64,000 nt of DNA from Variimorphobacter saccharofermentans (lineage in GTDB: Bacteria > Bacillota > Clostridia > Lachnospirales > Lachnospiraceae), in contig NZ_JACEGA010000001.1 of NCBI RefSeq assembly GCF_014174405.1, positions 432,001-496,000 on the forward strand, given 5' to 3'. Shown here in pieces: positions 26,972 through 35,749 of the stretch; the first letter of the stretch is position 1, and each line of letters opens with the position of its first letter. A program made the position numbers and the translations under genes. The notes under the pieces are model-generated. The model did not search any database, was not told the DNA's origin, and worked only from the letters and a program-made list of their open reading frames with translations.

Positions 26972-27748
26972 ATGATTAAAAAATCCATTCAACTATTAAA
27001 AAATAACCCGGTTCTGATTTTACTTTATGCAGGTTATACACTATTTACACTATTCATTGTATTGTTTCTGTATCCCACGAACATCAATCAGTTTTCGAAT
27101 CCCTATTCCTTTGATTTTCGGGAATACATTATGGCAATGACCAGAATGATGCTGGCTATATTGCTTATGGGAGCCGGAGGTTTGGTTTTTATGACCGGAT
27201 ACGTTGGCATGCTGGTTGAGGCAATGTTTACAGGCAAGACCTCTTTCGTTTCTTTTTTCCCCAGTATTAAGAAGTATTTCGTAAGAATATTACTAGCAGC
27301 ATTATTGCTTGTAGCCATGGCTATTGGATTCTCCATAGTCGTAGCTTTGATAACCATTCCATTTACCATGATGGCAATAATGAACGGTAATCTGGGAGCC
27401 AGCCTCATCACGTTAGGAATCATGGCGGTCATAGTGATTGCTGCGGTGCCTTTTATTATCATGTGGTATCCGGCTATCATTATTGACAATGCAGGAGTAA
27501 CACAGGGATTAAAGCTGGGATTGAAGTCAGGAGTTAAGAATTATGGAAAGCTCTTATTGGGATTATTCGTAATCTATATTCCAATATTTGCTTATACAGT
27601 ACTTAATTTTAGACATATGCAGAGCGGGCAGATGTATAATATCTGGTATTTCATAGTATGTATTGTAGTGTCTGCAATAACTATGATATTATTACCTGCC
27701 ATGTATTTTCTTTATCACGAGAATCGGCCGAACAGGATCCGGTCATAA
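26972..27748 (+). CDS. Polytopic membrane protein of unknown function
   Basis: 258 residues; ATG at 26972 is chosen because GGAAGGAG lies just upstream, while the ATG at 26957 would overlap it. About six hydrophobic helices are present, including a Met/Ile-rich pair near 60-75 and 105-160. The central VTQGLKLGLKSGVKNYGKLL loop resembles the amphipathic repeat seen in glycerophosphodiesterase membrane-domain/DUF4013-like proteins. No catalytic residues evident. It may act with the preceding soluble protein. Confidence 0.75.
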   Translation: MIKKSIQLLKNNPVLILLYAGYTLFTLFIVLFLYPTNINQFSNPYSFDFREYIMAMTRMMLAILLMGAGGLVFMTGYVGMLVEAMFTGKTSFVSFFPSIKKYFVRILLAALLLVAMAIGFSIVVALITIPFTMMAIMNGNLGASLITLGIMAVIVIAAVPFIIMWYPAIIIDNAGVTQGLKLGLKSGVKNYGKLLLGLFVIYIPIFAYTVLNFRHMQSGQMYNIWYFIVCIVVSAITMILLPAMYFLYHENRPNRIRS

Positions 27749-27823
27749 GAAATACGACTGGGAAGTGACAGAGAGAAGATGGATATATTAATTGATATCT
27801 GTAGTAAAGCTTAGGAGTAGCGC

Positions 27824-28657
27824 ATGAGAAAAAAATATATTTTGTGGATATTGATTATTGTTTGCTTGTCCTGGCCGGTAGAAGCAGTAGCGAAGACCTA
27901 TACCAGTAAGGAAGCAGTATACAAGATTATAAGAAAGAATTTATTATCCCATAAAAAAGAGTTTACGATTGAAATGAATCACTCAGTTATGGAGGAAATC
28001 GGAGTAAATACGAATCTGTTTGAAACGGTAGTAGCAATTGATGATAAGACAACCTCCAAGGATTTTGATTATCTTAAATTATCCTTGTATAGCTGGAGTG
28101 GTCGTTGGAAATGGACCAGTCAGAAAAAGAAAGCGACTCTGATCTTTTCTGCTGATTATCGAACAACCCTAAAGCAGGAGGAGAAGCTGGATGCAGCGAT
28201 TGCAAGTGCATTGGAGGAGCTTGATTTGGCGGACGCCACTGATTATGAAAAGGTTAAGGCGATTCACGACTATATCATAAACCGCGTTAGCTATGATCAG
28301 AGCTATCAGAAGCACACGGCCTATCATGCGCTGGTGAATAAGTCTTCCGTATGTGAAGGTTATGCCCTGGCGGCATATAGAATGTTTTTAGATACTGGAA
28401 TCGACTGCCGAATAATCGTTGGTACGGCAGACGGTGGGCCCCATGCCTGGAATATCGTTAAGGTGGACGGTAAGTGGTACAATATTGATCTGACCTGGGA
28501 TGATCCCATCACCAGTAATGGGACACAAGTGCTTCGGTATGATTATTTCTTGAAAAATGAAGAAGACTTTATCAATCACACTCGAAATAAGGAATATAAC
28601 ACAAAGGAATTCAAGAAAGCCTATCCCATTGCAGAAGAAAGCTATGAGATGGAATAA
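27824..28657 (+). CDS. Secreted transglutaminase-like (cysteine protease fold) protein
   Basis: 277 residues. A signal peptide (MRKKYILWILIIVCLSWPVE, likely cut after AVA) leads a mature protein with a transglutaminase core: Cys near 174 in SSVCEGYALAAYRMF, His near 206 in GPHAWNIVKVDG and Asp near 222 in YNIDLTWDDP. These are the catalytic triad positions of the family. The DYEKVKAIHDYI helix upstream is also typical. It may be a wall-associated protease, peptidoglycan-modifying or cross-linking enzyme; the substrate is unknown. The stop is followed by two hairpins that separate it from the convergent GH3 gene. Confidence 0.87.
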   Translation: MRKKYILWILIIVCLSWPVEAVAKTYTSKEAVYKIIRKNLLSHKKEFTIEMNHSVMEEIGVNTNLFETVVAIDDKTTSKDFDYLKLSLYSWSGRWKWTSQKKKATLIFSADYRTTLKQEEKLDAAIASALEELDLADATDYEKVKAIHDYIINRVSYDQSYQKHTAYHALVNKSSVCEGYALAAYRMFLDTGIDCRIIVGTADGGPHAWNIVKVDGKWYNIDLTWDDPITSNGTQVLRYDYFLKNEEDFINHTRNKEYNTKEFKKAYPIAEESYEME

Positions 28658-28671
28658 TTGTATATAAATGA

Positions 28672-28702
28672 TAAAAAACTGATTTTGACAGATAGAAATC
28701 AG
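28672..28702 (-). terminator. Terminator for the minus-strand GH3 gene
   Basis: Read on the minus strand, CTGATTTC pairs with GAAATCAG-like AAAATCAG across a short loop and is followed by TTTTTT. The A runs on both sides on the plus strand make it potentially bidirectional. It is the distal terminator for the gene ending at 28895. Confidence 0.6.
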
Positions 28703-28754
28703 AAAAAAATTGGATAAATAGATACAGAATAAAATAAAAAAGAGGATATATAGA

Positions 28755-28809
28755 GAAAGGGCTGCTTCAGGCTGATGTTACGCCAGTACTTCTGAAACAG
28801 TCCTTTTTC
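28755..28809. terminator. Terminator between convergent genes
   Basis: GAAAGGGCTGCTTCAG (from 28755) pairs with CTGAAACAGTCCTTTTTC with two unpaired bases, and ends in TTTTTC. Serves the plus-strand transglutaminase-like gene and possibly the minus-strand GH3 gene. Confidence 0.8.
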
Positions 28810-28894
28810 TATTCTTCGTGATACTATAATTTATTGTAGAAGTTCTTTGATATCAATGTCTTGATATCTCTTCTATAATGTACTCAGATTGCCT

Positions 28895-31300
28895 TTATTT
28901 CTTCAGCATATACCGAATACCCTTAAAGAATTTTCGATTCGCCATTGCCACGACACCTTCCACCTTATTATTGTTAAAGGCACCTTGGGAAAACATCTTG
29001 AGAGAACGGATGGGAGCTTCCATGAGCATTGCCTGCATCATTCGAAGCATGCTTGGATCGAAGCCATCCTGACCGGCTAAATCCTGCATACCTTTTTGCA
29101 GCTGTTTAACCATTATCTTACCGATAAAGGTATCCTTGATATCCTCCATTGGTGAACTGGCGGTATATGGTCTTCCATTAGGATAGGTCGGTATATTATG
29201 TCCTAATAACTTCTCGAATTGAGAGGTATCCACCCTGAAAGGTTTTGACAGAGTCCGATATTGGGGTAGTTCCTTATAATCCTCTACCAGTAACTGCTCC
29301 TTACCGTCACCTTCAATCATAAGTTCCTGTGACAAACGGATATCCGCGCTGGAGGCAGCAGCCATGATCTCATATTTACCACCTTCCACGCACCAATCGG
29401 AAGCTTTTGGGTTATAATATGCAAAGCTTCTATGTTCCAGTATAAACTCAGCTGTCTTTTGCTCACCCGGCTCCAGGAAAAGCTTCTGGAAGCCCTTGAG
29501 CTCTTTTTCTGCTCGAAGGATGGCAGATTTCTTACAATGTATGTATAGCTGGACAATTTCTGCACCTGCCATGCTGCCGGTATTCTTAACATCTATGGAT
29601 ACCTTCCAGCTCATGGGGCCTAATTCCTCAAGCTTCATATTACTGTATTCAAATGTGGTATAGGATAAACCATATCCAAAGGGATAGACTACCTCTTTTT
29701 TCGCAGTGTCATAGTAACGGTATCCTACAAAGATGCTTTCCCTGTATTGAACGGATTTTGGATTACCGGGGAAATACATAGCACTAGGATTATCCTCCAG
29801 AGTATACGGGTAGGATTCAGGAAGCTTACCAGAGGGATTAACTTCTCCCAGTAATAAATTTGCGGTAGCACGTCCGCCAGCCTGACCAGCTAAATACATA
29901 AGAAGGATACCCTTCACCTCATCCTTCCAGGGCATATTAATTGGAGAACCGCATTGCAATACTACAATGGTATTTTTATTTGCTTTTACTACAGCATGAA
30001 TTAATTGATTATGGCTGTCGGGAATGTCAAGAGAGGTACGATCAAAGCCCTCGCTTTCATACTCATCCGGAAGACCTGAAAAAATAACAGCAACATCACT
30101 GGAAGCGGCCAGACGACAGGCCTCATCAATAAGTCCTTGGTCAACCTGTCTGCTATCCGAAGGATATCCAGGAGCATATTGAATATCAGCACCTGCTGCC
30201 TTCAAAGCTTCAAAGGCATTATCCAAAGAAGTCGGATGGATCTTACTACTGCCGGAACCCTGGTATCTAGGATCTTTTGCCATGGTCCCAATAACTGCAA
30301 TCTTCTGTTTCTTGGTTAACGGAAGAATATCATTCTCATTTTTCAATAATACAGCCGAGTTTTCAGCAACCTTGCGCGCCAGCTCGTCATGATCCTCGGG
30401 ACGGTAAGGTACCGGCTTGTTATCCTGAGTACGAAGAATAAGTTCGGTTACTCTAATGGCATTTTGATCCAAGAGCTCTTCCTTGAGAAGCCCGTTTTTA
30501 ACGGCAGCTACAACGGCCTCATCATTATCCGTGCCGGTAGCAGGCATTTCCAGATCCATTCCTGCCTTAACACCCTCTACTCTGTCATTAACAGCACCCC
30601 AATCGCTTACCACCAGCCCGTCAAAGCCCCATTCCTTTCGTAATATATCCGTGAGCAGGTAGGAGTTGTCGCTGGCATAGGTGCCATTAATCTTATTATA
30701 ACTACACATTACAGTCCAAGGCTTCGCCTTTTTAACAGCTATCTCAAAGCCTGTTAGGTAGATTTCACGAAAAGCTCGCTCGTCAACGACGGAGTCAACC
30801 GTCATGCGGGAGGCCTCCTGGTTATTAACAGCAAAATGCTTTAGCGAGGTACCCACATTCTTACTCTGTATACCCTCAATCAGTGCAGCCGCCATTTCTC
30901 CAGTAAGATAAGGATCTTCACTGAAGTACTCGAAATTACGACCGCAAAGAGGACTACGCTTAATATTGGCACCCGGACCAAGAATCGTAGCTACCTCCTC
31001 GGCAATACATTCTTCGCCCATTGCTTTACCCATTTCCTTTAATAAATCGCGGTCAAAACTACAGGCCGTTGCTGAGGCAGCGGGGAAACAGGTTGCTGGT
31101 ACACTATCGTTTAGACCGAGATGGTCCGAAGAGGCAGCTTGCTTACGTAAACCATGAGGTCCATCTGTAACCATTACAGGTTTTAACCCAAGACGTTCAA
31201 TGCCTTTTAAATTCCAGAAATCCTTACCACTGCATAGGCTGGCCTTTTCCTCCAGAGTCATTTGACTCACTAATTCCTTTGCTTTGCTTTTATAATTCAT
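28895..31300 (-). CDS. Glycoside hydrolase family 3 beta-glucosidase-type enzyme
   Basis: Cytoplasmic beta-glycosidase (no signal peptide), about 801 residues, probably releasing glucose from beta-glucosides or cello-oligosaccharides. ATG at 31300 follows AAGGAGGGG; the upstream in-frame ATG at 31324 is rejected. The N-terminal barrel has the KHFAVNNQE block and the nucleophile Asp in GLVVSDWGAVNDR. The (alpha/beta)6 domain has GSGSSKIHPTS and GLPDEYESEGFDR. A fibronectin III-like domain follows (GYGLSYTTFEYSN, GAEIVQLYIH). The last 100 residues are a helical tail with GMQDLAGQDGFDPSM, longer than in minimal GH3 enzymes. Divergent from an AraC regulator 177 bases away, which likely controls it. 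Exact substrate not readable. Confidence 0.94.
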   Translation of the reverse strand: MNYKSKAKELVSQMTLEEKASLCSGKDFWNLKGIERLGLKPVMVTDGPHGLRKQAASSDHLGLNDSVPATCFPAASATACSFDRDLLKEMGKAMGEECIAEEVATILGPGANIKRSPLCGRNFEYFSEDPYLTGEMAAALIEGIQSKNVGTSLKHFAVNNQEASRMTVDSVVDERAFREIYLTGFEIAVKKAKPWTVMCSYNKINGTYASDNSYLLTDILRKEWGFDGLVVSDWGAVNDRVEGVKAGMDLEMPATGTDNDEAVVAAVKNGLLKEELLDQNAIRVTELILRTQDNKPVPYRPEDHDELARKVAENSAVLLKNENDILPLTKKQKIAVIGTMAKDPRYQGSGSSKIHPTSLDNAFEALKAAGADIQYAPGYPSDSRQVDQGLIDEACRLAASSDVAVIFSGLPDEYESEGFDRTSLDIPDSHNQLIHAVVKANKNTIVVLQCGSPINMPWKDEVKGILLMYLAGQAGGRATANLLLGEVNPSGKLPESYPYTLEDNPSAMYFPGNPKSVQYRESIFVGYRYYDTAKKEVVYPFGYGLSYTTFEYSNMKLEELGPMSWKVSIDVKNTGSMAGAEIVQLYIHCKKSAILRAEKELKGFQKLFLEPGEQKTAEFILEHRSFAYYNPKASDWCVEGGKYEIMAAASSADIRLSQELMIEGDGKEQLLVEDYKELPQYRTLSKPFRVDTSQFEKLLGHNIPTYPNGRPYTASSPMEDIKDTFIGKIMVKQLQKGMQDLAGQDGFDPSMLRMMQAMLMEAPIRSLKMFSQGAFNNNKVEGVVAMANRKFFKGIRYMLKK

Positions 31301-31477
31301 ATTACCCCTCCTTTTCATTGACAATAAGTTAATACTATCATAGCAAAATACAATGTAATGGCTATCATATTTTTAATATTTATGTTCCAATATTAATATT
31401 GTTTGTATAATTTGTATGGTATAATGATTATATTGCTATAAAATATAGAAAATTTGCCATATGCAAGGGAGGATCAG

Positions 31478-32269
31478 ATGAAGGTTCAGTTATATACAAA
31501 TCCGATTGATTTAAGTAAAGCTGGAGATATACCAAAGGATATTGTTATGGCATTTCGAAAGGCAATGTTCGATCAGAGAGAAATGCCTGACACTACCATA
31601 ATGTATCAGATGGAAGCTGCTTTCTATGATTGCATCAGGAACGGTAATCCGGATGAACTGACAGGATTCTTTGAGACGATTTCGACGAAGAAGCTTCATA
31701 TGGGATGCATGTCAAAGGATCCGCTACGTCAATCCCAATATGCATTTGTTGCTGGCATTACATTAGCGACCCGAAGTGCAATCCAAGGAGGAATGCCTGA
31801 GATGGAAGCGTATAATTTAAGTGATGTCTACACACAAAAGGCTGATCTATGCAAGAAAATCAATGAAGTGAAAGAACTATTTATTGTTGCAATATATGAT
31901 TTTGCAAAGCGTGTTCAACAGGCTAAGATGCAGAGAGTGTATTCCTATCCTGTTCTACGTTGTATGAAATACATATCCAACCATCTACATTACCGGATTA
32001 CGCTAACTGAGCTGGCCGAACGTTGTAATTTGACACCCCAGTATTTATCAGCATTGTTTCGTAAGGAAACCGGAACTACGCTATCTCAGTATATACTTCA
32101 TGAAAAGCTGGAAACGGCGAAACAGATGTTGGCTTATTCTGACCTTTCCCTACAGGATATCGCTGCAAATCTGGCTTTTAATTCCCATTCCAACTTTACG
32201 GCACATTTTCGCCAGCAGTACCATATTACACCTAAGCAGTATAGGGAGAATACACGAAATATTTATTAA
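31478..32269 (+). CDS. AraC family transcriptional regulator
   Basis: 263 residues; ATG at 31478 with GGAGG upstream. The C-terminal 100 residues hold two helix-turn-helix motifs: ITLTELAERCNLTPQYLSAL and LSLQDIAANLAFNSHSNFTA, ending with the AraC signature FRQQYHITPKQYRE. The N-terminal 160 residues have no cupin signature that I can see and resemble the all-helical sensor found in many clostridial AraC proteins. Divergent to the GH3 gene with a 177-base shared AT-rich regulatory region, suggesting control of beta-glucoside use. Confidence 0.92.
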   Translation: MKVQLYTNPIDLSKAGDIPKDIVMAFRKAMFDQREMPDTTIMYQMEAAFYDCIRNGNPDELTGFFETISTKKLHMGCMSKDPLRQSQYAFVAGITLATRSAIQGGMPEMEAYNLSDVYTQKADLCKKINEVKELFIVAIYDFAKRVQQAKMQRVYSYPVLRCMKYISNHLHYRITLTELAERCNLTPQYLSALFRKETGTTLSQYILHEKLETAKQMLAYSDLSLQDIAANLAFNSHSNFTAHFRQQYHITPKQYRENTRNIY

Positions 32270-32345
32270 GAAGGATTACGGTGCCAAAAGTCTGATATAA
32301 ACAGTGCTAATGAATATTAGTACATGTATATTCAAAGATAATTAA

Positions 32346-32547
32346 AGAGAGAGGGGCTGTTGCATCTATCTGCAGGGATTATAATTTACTATAATGCACT
32401 TTCAGAAGAACAATGTTGTTGAATTCTGTATGGATAGGACGAACTTTTATGTTCGTCCTATCCATACAGAAGTTATAACTTGTACTTCTGCCTGTGTGTG
32501 AGGTAAGTTATAATTCCAGCAGATGTATTATGCAACAACCACTCTCT
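32346..32547. repeat. Long palindromic repeat, family copy 3 (inverted orientation)
   Basis: Arms GGGGCTGTTGCAT / ATGCAACAACC, then CTGCAGGGATTATAA / TTATAATTCCAGCAG, enclose the family marks TTTACTATAATGCACTTTC (left) and TGTGTGTGAGGTAAG (right). The apex is a long perfect hairpin CTGTATGGATAGGACGAAC / GTTCGTCCTATCCATACAG. It lies between the convergent AraC and Hsp20 genes and accounts for most of the gap 32270-32595. Confidence 0.83.
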
Positions 32548-32595
32548 GCAGTTACTACTTATTTAGGAATAGATTTATGGTTGTTGGTGATTGTA

Positions 32596-33030
32596 TTATT
32601 CAATCTCAATATATTTTTTTTGTTCGATTTTTGCTGGACTGTCTTCCTTCGGGAAGGTTAGCTTTAAGATTCCGTTTTCAAAGGATGCGTGGAAGTCTTC
32701 TTCTTTCAGATTATTGCCTACATAGAAGCTTCGCTTGCAGCTTCCGAAGTATCGTTCTCTGCGGATGTATTTACCTTTTTCCTTGTCTTCTTTTACATCC
32801 TGCTTTTCAGCACTGATGGTTAAATAGCCATTTTCCAGATGTGCATGGATGTCTTTCTTATCATAGCCCGGAAGTCCAATCTCCAGCTCATATTCATTTC
32901 CCATATCCTTGATGTTGGTTTCCATCCAGCTGGAAGCGGGCATGCGGAACATTGCAGGGAAGGAGAACATATCATCAAAGAAACGGTCAACAAATTTGTC
33001 ATCAAAAATACTTGGTAATAACATATTCAT
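32596..33030 (-). CDS. Small heat-shock protein, Hsp20/alpha-crystallin family
   Basis: 144-residue ATP-independent holdase chaperone that binds unfolding proteins. The alpha-crystallin domain spans about 35-135 (MKDMGNEYELEIGLPG-like start, YLTISAEKQDVKED, RRERYFGSCKRSFYVG) and ends with the conserved GILKLTFPK. The N-terminal arm MLLPSIFDDKFVDRFFDDMF is typical for clostridial Hsp18. The ribosome site GGAGG precedes the ATG. I see no CIRCE element upstream; the region just before the start has an imperfect CAATTGGTTCCAATAG inverted repeat of unclear meaning. Confidence 0.93.
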   Translation of the reverse strand: MNMLLPSIFDDKFVDRFFDDMFSFPAMFRMPASSWMETNIKDMGNEYELEIGLPGYDKKDIHAHLENGYLTISAEKQDVKEDKEKGKYIRRERYFGSCKRSFYVGNNLKEEDFHASFENGILKLTFPKEDSPAKIEQKKYIEIE

Positions 33031-33299
33031 TCCTCCTTAAACTAATATACAATTGGTTCCAATAGTATAACAAACATATATAGAAGAGGGATTAGTCGTC
33101 ATATTTGATATGCTTGTTATCTATGTTCTATATGTAATATAACACGCAATATTTACTCTGTCAAGTATCATATTATAATTTATTTTTATTTTATAATTAT
33201 GCTTTTCCTTTTCTGTTTTATACCTGTTGCAACTTTTGCTTCTCAATGATTTTACAATAATAGCCATTAAATTATAAAATTACATAAAATTCTATTTAT

Positions 33300-33317
33300 T
33301 TGTAGCCGTGGCTACAA
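33300..33317. promoter_or_regulatory. 18-base inverted repeat, candidate operator
   Basis: TTGTAGCC-GT-GGCTACAA is a perfect 8-base inverted repeat with a two-base centre. It is the only GC-containing symmetric motif in this AT-rich gap. A TATACT sequence follows at about 33338. It could bind a repressor of either the hsp20 gene or the electron-transfer operon. Confidence 0.5.
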
Positions 33318-33504
33318 TATTATTTAAAATATTTGGTATACTATAAGCAGGACATTAAATATCTTTCTCTTTTTATATTACAGAAATTACGAATAATAAT
33401 TTCCTGGACTTGAAGTATTTGACATAATTTTTGTAAAAAATAAATTATAAAATTGCAGAAACTTGATAAAACAGTATGTATTTTTACTGATTTTTAATAT
33501 CGAG

Positions 33505-33533
33505 TTTTCAAATAGGGATACTCGTGCTATAAT
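33505..33533 (+). promoter_or_regulatory. Candidate promoter of the electron-transfer operon
   Basis: TTTTCA at 33505-33510 and a perfect TATAAT at 33528-33533 with a 17-base spacer, about 130 bases upstream of the ndh2-like start. Confidence 0.5.
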
Positions 33534-33664
33534 TATTATAAGGGCTTAATTATAACATAAGCAACACTAATAACTTGCGTTATACATTGTTATAAACTTA
33601 ACGAAAAAGATCAGGTTTTGTAAAAGTACAGAATAAATTAGTACTAAATTAGTGAGGAGCAGAT

Positions 33665-35749
33665 ATGGAGAAGAGAGTTGTTATCGTCGGTGCCGGCTAT
33701 TCCGGTATTCTGACAGCCAAAAAGTTAGCAAAAAAATTCAAAAAACTAAAGCAGGATGTCAATGTTACGATTATTGATAAGAATCCATTTCATACTATGC
33801 TTACTGAGCTTCATGAAGTGGCTGCAAATCGTGTTGATGAGGATAGTATTAAGATCAGCTTAAAAAAGGTATTTGCCGGACGTAAGGTGGATGTTAAGCT
33901 GGATACGGTTACCTCTATTGATTTTAGCAGTAAGAAGGTAATCGGAGAAAACGAGACCTATCCATATGATTATTTAGTATTATCTGCGGGTTCCAAGCCA
34001 ACATTTTATGGCGTTCCTGGAGCGGAAGAATATACCTTCAAGCTTTGGTCCTATGAGGATGCCGTAATTCTAAAGGATCACATTCATAACAGCTTTAGAA
34101 AAGCAGCAGTTGAGACCAGGGAAGAGGAGAGAAAAAGACTGCTTACCTTCTTCGTAGTAGGTGCTGGATTTACCGGTGTGGAGATGATTGGTGAGTTGGC
34201 CGAATACGTTCCTATTCTGTGTGACAAGTTTGAGATTAAGCGTAGTGACGTTACTTTGTATAATATAGACGGATTAAGCAGGCCGATTCCGAATTTAACA
34301 GAGAAGCTGTCTAATAAGGTTACCAAGCGCCTTGAGAAAATGGGCGTACAGCTCATATTGAATGCAATGGTTTCAGCTGTTGGCGAAGATTTCATTGAAT
34401 TCAAACAGGGCGAAAAGGTTACACACACTAGTTGTGGAACCGTTATCTGGGCAGCCGGAATTCAGAGTGCAGATGTAACTCAGGAAGCTGGTAAAACTCT
34501 GGATACAACCCGTGGTCGTATTCAGGTGGATTCCTATTTACGTTCAACGAGTAATGATAACGTATATGTAACCGGAGATAATATGTACTTTATAGCGGAG
34601 GGTGAAGAACGCCCCGTTCCGCAGATGGTAGAAAACTGTGAGCAAAGTGCAGATACAGCCGCACATAATATCGTAGTAGATGTTACCGGAAAAGGAAAGC
34701 TGGAAGAGTATAAGCCTAAATTCCATGGTGTTATGGTTAGTATTGGTGGACGTTATGCGGTATGTCATGTTGGCTTACCCGGCCGTTTCTTCAGTATGCC
34801 ATCCTTCCTTGCTATGTTTGCAAAGCATTTTATTAATATTATATATTTTATTCAGGTACTGGGTTGGAATAAGGTATTTAGCTATGCGAAGCATGAGTTC
34901 TTCACTATTAGAAATTGCAGAAGCTTTGTAGGCGGTCATTTTTCTAACAGAACACCTAGCTTTTTACTAGTTCCTCTTAGAGTCTGGCTCGGAGCAGTCT
35001 GGGTATTTGAAGGTGTGAAAAAGGTTGTAGAGGGCTGGTTAAGTGATCCGAAGCTGGAAGGCTTCTTTGGTGGAGCAAATGCCTGGTATGAAAGCATCTT
35101 AAACCCGAGCGCAGGTGGTGCAGCCCCTGACGCGACTTCCTCAGCAACAACAGCTGCAGTAGATACAATAGTTAGAACGGTTAACATGGTATCCACAAAA
35201 GCGTCCAATCTTATTGTGTTAACTGCAGATGCAGCATCCTCAGCGACTCCGGCAGCAGATGCGGCCGGCTCAGCAGCTGGTTCTGTAGCGGAAGCAGCGG
35301 GTACAGTATTATTGAACTTTAACATCTTTGGTTTATTAAAAGTGATATTTGTAAGCGGTAAGAGTCTTGAGGCTTCCAGCTTAGCTGATTTTGCATTTAA
35401 GCTTGATGTCCCGCTTATGAACTGGTTTGTTGAGAATGTTATCTTACCTTATGATTGGGTACAGATGGCGATGCAGATTTTCATCGTTATTGCGGAAATC
35501 CTTATCGGTCTGGCACTTATGGGAGGTTTATTTACAACACCCGCAGCTGCATTTTCACTGGTGTTACAATTCATGTTTGTATGCACAACTGGTTTGTATC
35601 TTGGAACCTTCTGGATGGTATTTGCGGGTATCGCAGTATTAATCGGTGCAGGTAGAACCTTAGGATTGGATTATTATGCTATGCCTGGCTTGAAGAAACT
35701 ATGGAGAAAATTACCAATCGTTAGAAAGTTGTATATATACAATGATTAA
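33665..35749 (+). CDS. Type II NADH dehydrogenase fused to a DoxX-like membrane domain (Ndh2 of an extracellular electron transfer locus)
   Basis: 694 residues. The N-terminal 400 residues are an FAD-dependent NADH:quinone oxidoreductase: FAD-binding VVIVGAGYSGILTAKKL at 5-20, NADH-binding FFVVGAGFTGVEMIGELAEY near 165-180, and a VYVTGDNMYF flavin-site block near 300. From about 435 on there is an integral membrane region like DoxX (RVWLGAVWVFEGVKKVVEGW; MAMQIFIVIAEILIGLALMG; LYLGTFWMVFAG). It is interrupted by an Ala/Ser/Thr-rich stretch at about 480-550. Classical NDH-2 is about 400 residues and only peripherally bound. A C-terminal membrane extension marks Ndh2 of the Listeria flavin-based electron transfer locus, and the downstream genes match. 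The stop overlaps the next start by 8 bases. GAGGAGC precedes the ATG. Confidence 0.9.
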   Translation: MEKRVVIVGAGYSGILTAKKLAKKFKKLKQDVNVTIIDKNPFHTMLTELHEVAANRVDEDSIKISLKKVFAGRKVDVKLDTVTSIDFSSKKVIGENETYPYDYLVLSAGSKPTFYGVPGAEEYTFKLWSYEDAVILKDHIHNSFRKAAVETREEERKRLLTFFVVGAGFTGVEMIGELAEYVPILCDKFEIKRSDVTLYNIDGLSRPIPNLTEKLSNKVTKRLEKMGVQLILNAMVSAVGEDFIEFKQGEKVTHTSCGTVIWAAGIQSADVTQEAGKTLDTTRGRIQVDSYLRSTSNDNVYVTGDNMYFIAEGEERPVPQMVENCEQSADTAAHNIVVDVTGKGKLEEYKPKFHGVMVSIGGRYAVCHVGLPGRFFSMPSFLAMFAKHFINIIYFIQVLGWNKVFSYAKHEFFTIRNCRSFVGGHFSNRTPSFLLVPLRVWLGAVWVFEGVKKVVEGWLSDPKLEGFFGGANAWYESILNPSAGGAAPDATSSATTAAVDTIVRTVNMVSTKASNLIVLTADAASSATPAADAAGSAAGSVAEAAGTVLLNFNIFGLLKVIFVSGKSLEASSLADFAFKLDVPLMNWFVENVILPYDWVQMAMQIFIVIAEILIGLALMGGLFTTPAAAFSLVLQFMFVCTTGLYLGTFWMVFAGIAVLIGAGRTLGLDYYAMPGLKKLWRKLPIVRKLYIYND

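Larger units (their letters stand above)
33031..33664. other. Long AT-rich intergenic region between hsp20 and the electron-transfer operon
   Basis: About 630 bases without a credible gene. It must hold the divergent promoters of hsp20 and of the ndh2 operon. I see an 18-base inverted repeat at 33300 and a promoter candidate at 33505 (listed separately), and nothing else I can name. The length suggests a long 5' leader or several regulatory inputs. Confidence 0.6.

Noticed and set aside
28878..29080. Two short plus-strand frames opposite the GH3 C-terminus
   Set aside because: They overlap a well-supported gene on the other strand and have no recognisable features.
34936..35325. Minus-strand Ala/Val-rich frame inside the ndh2-like gene
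   Set aside because: Antisense reading of the low-complexity Ala/Ser/Thr insert; no ribosome site or independent evidence.
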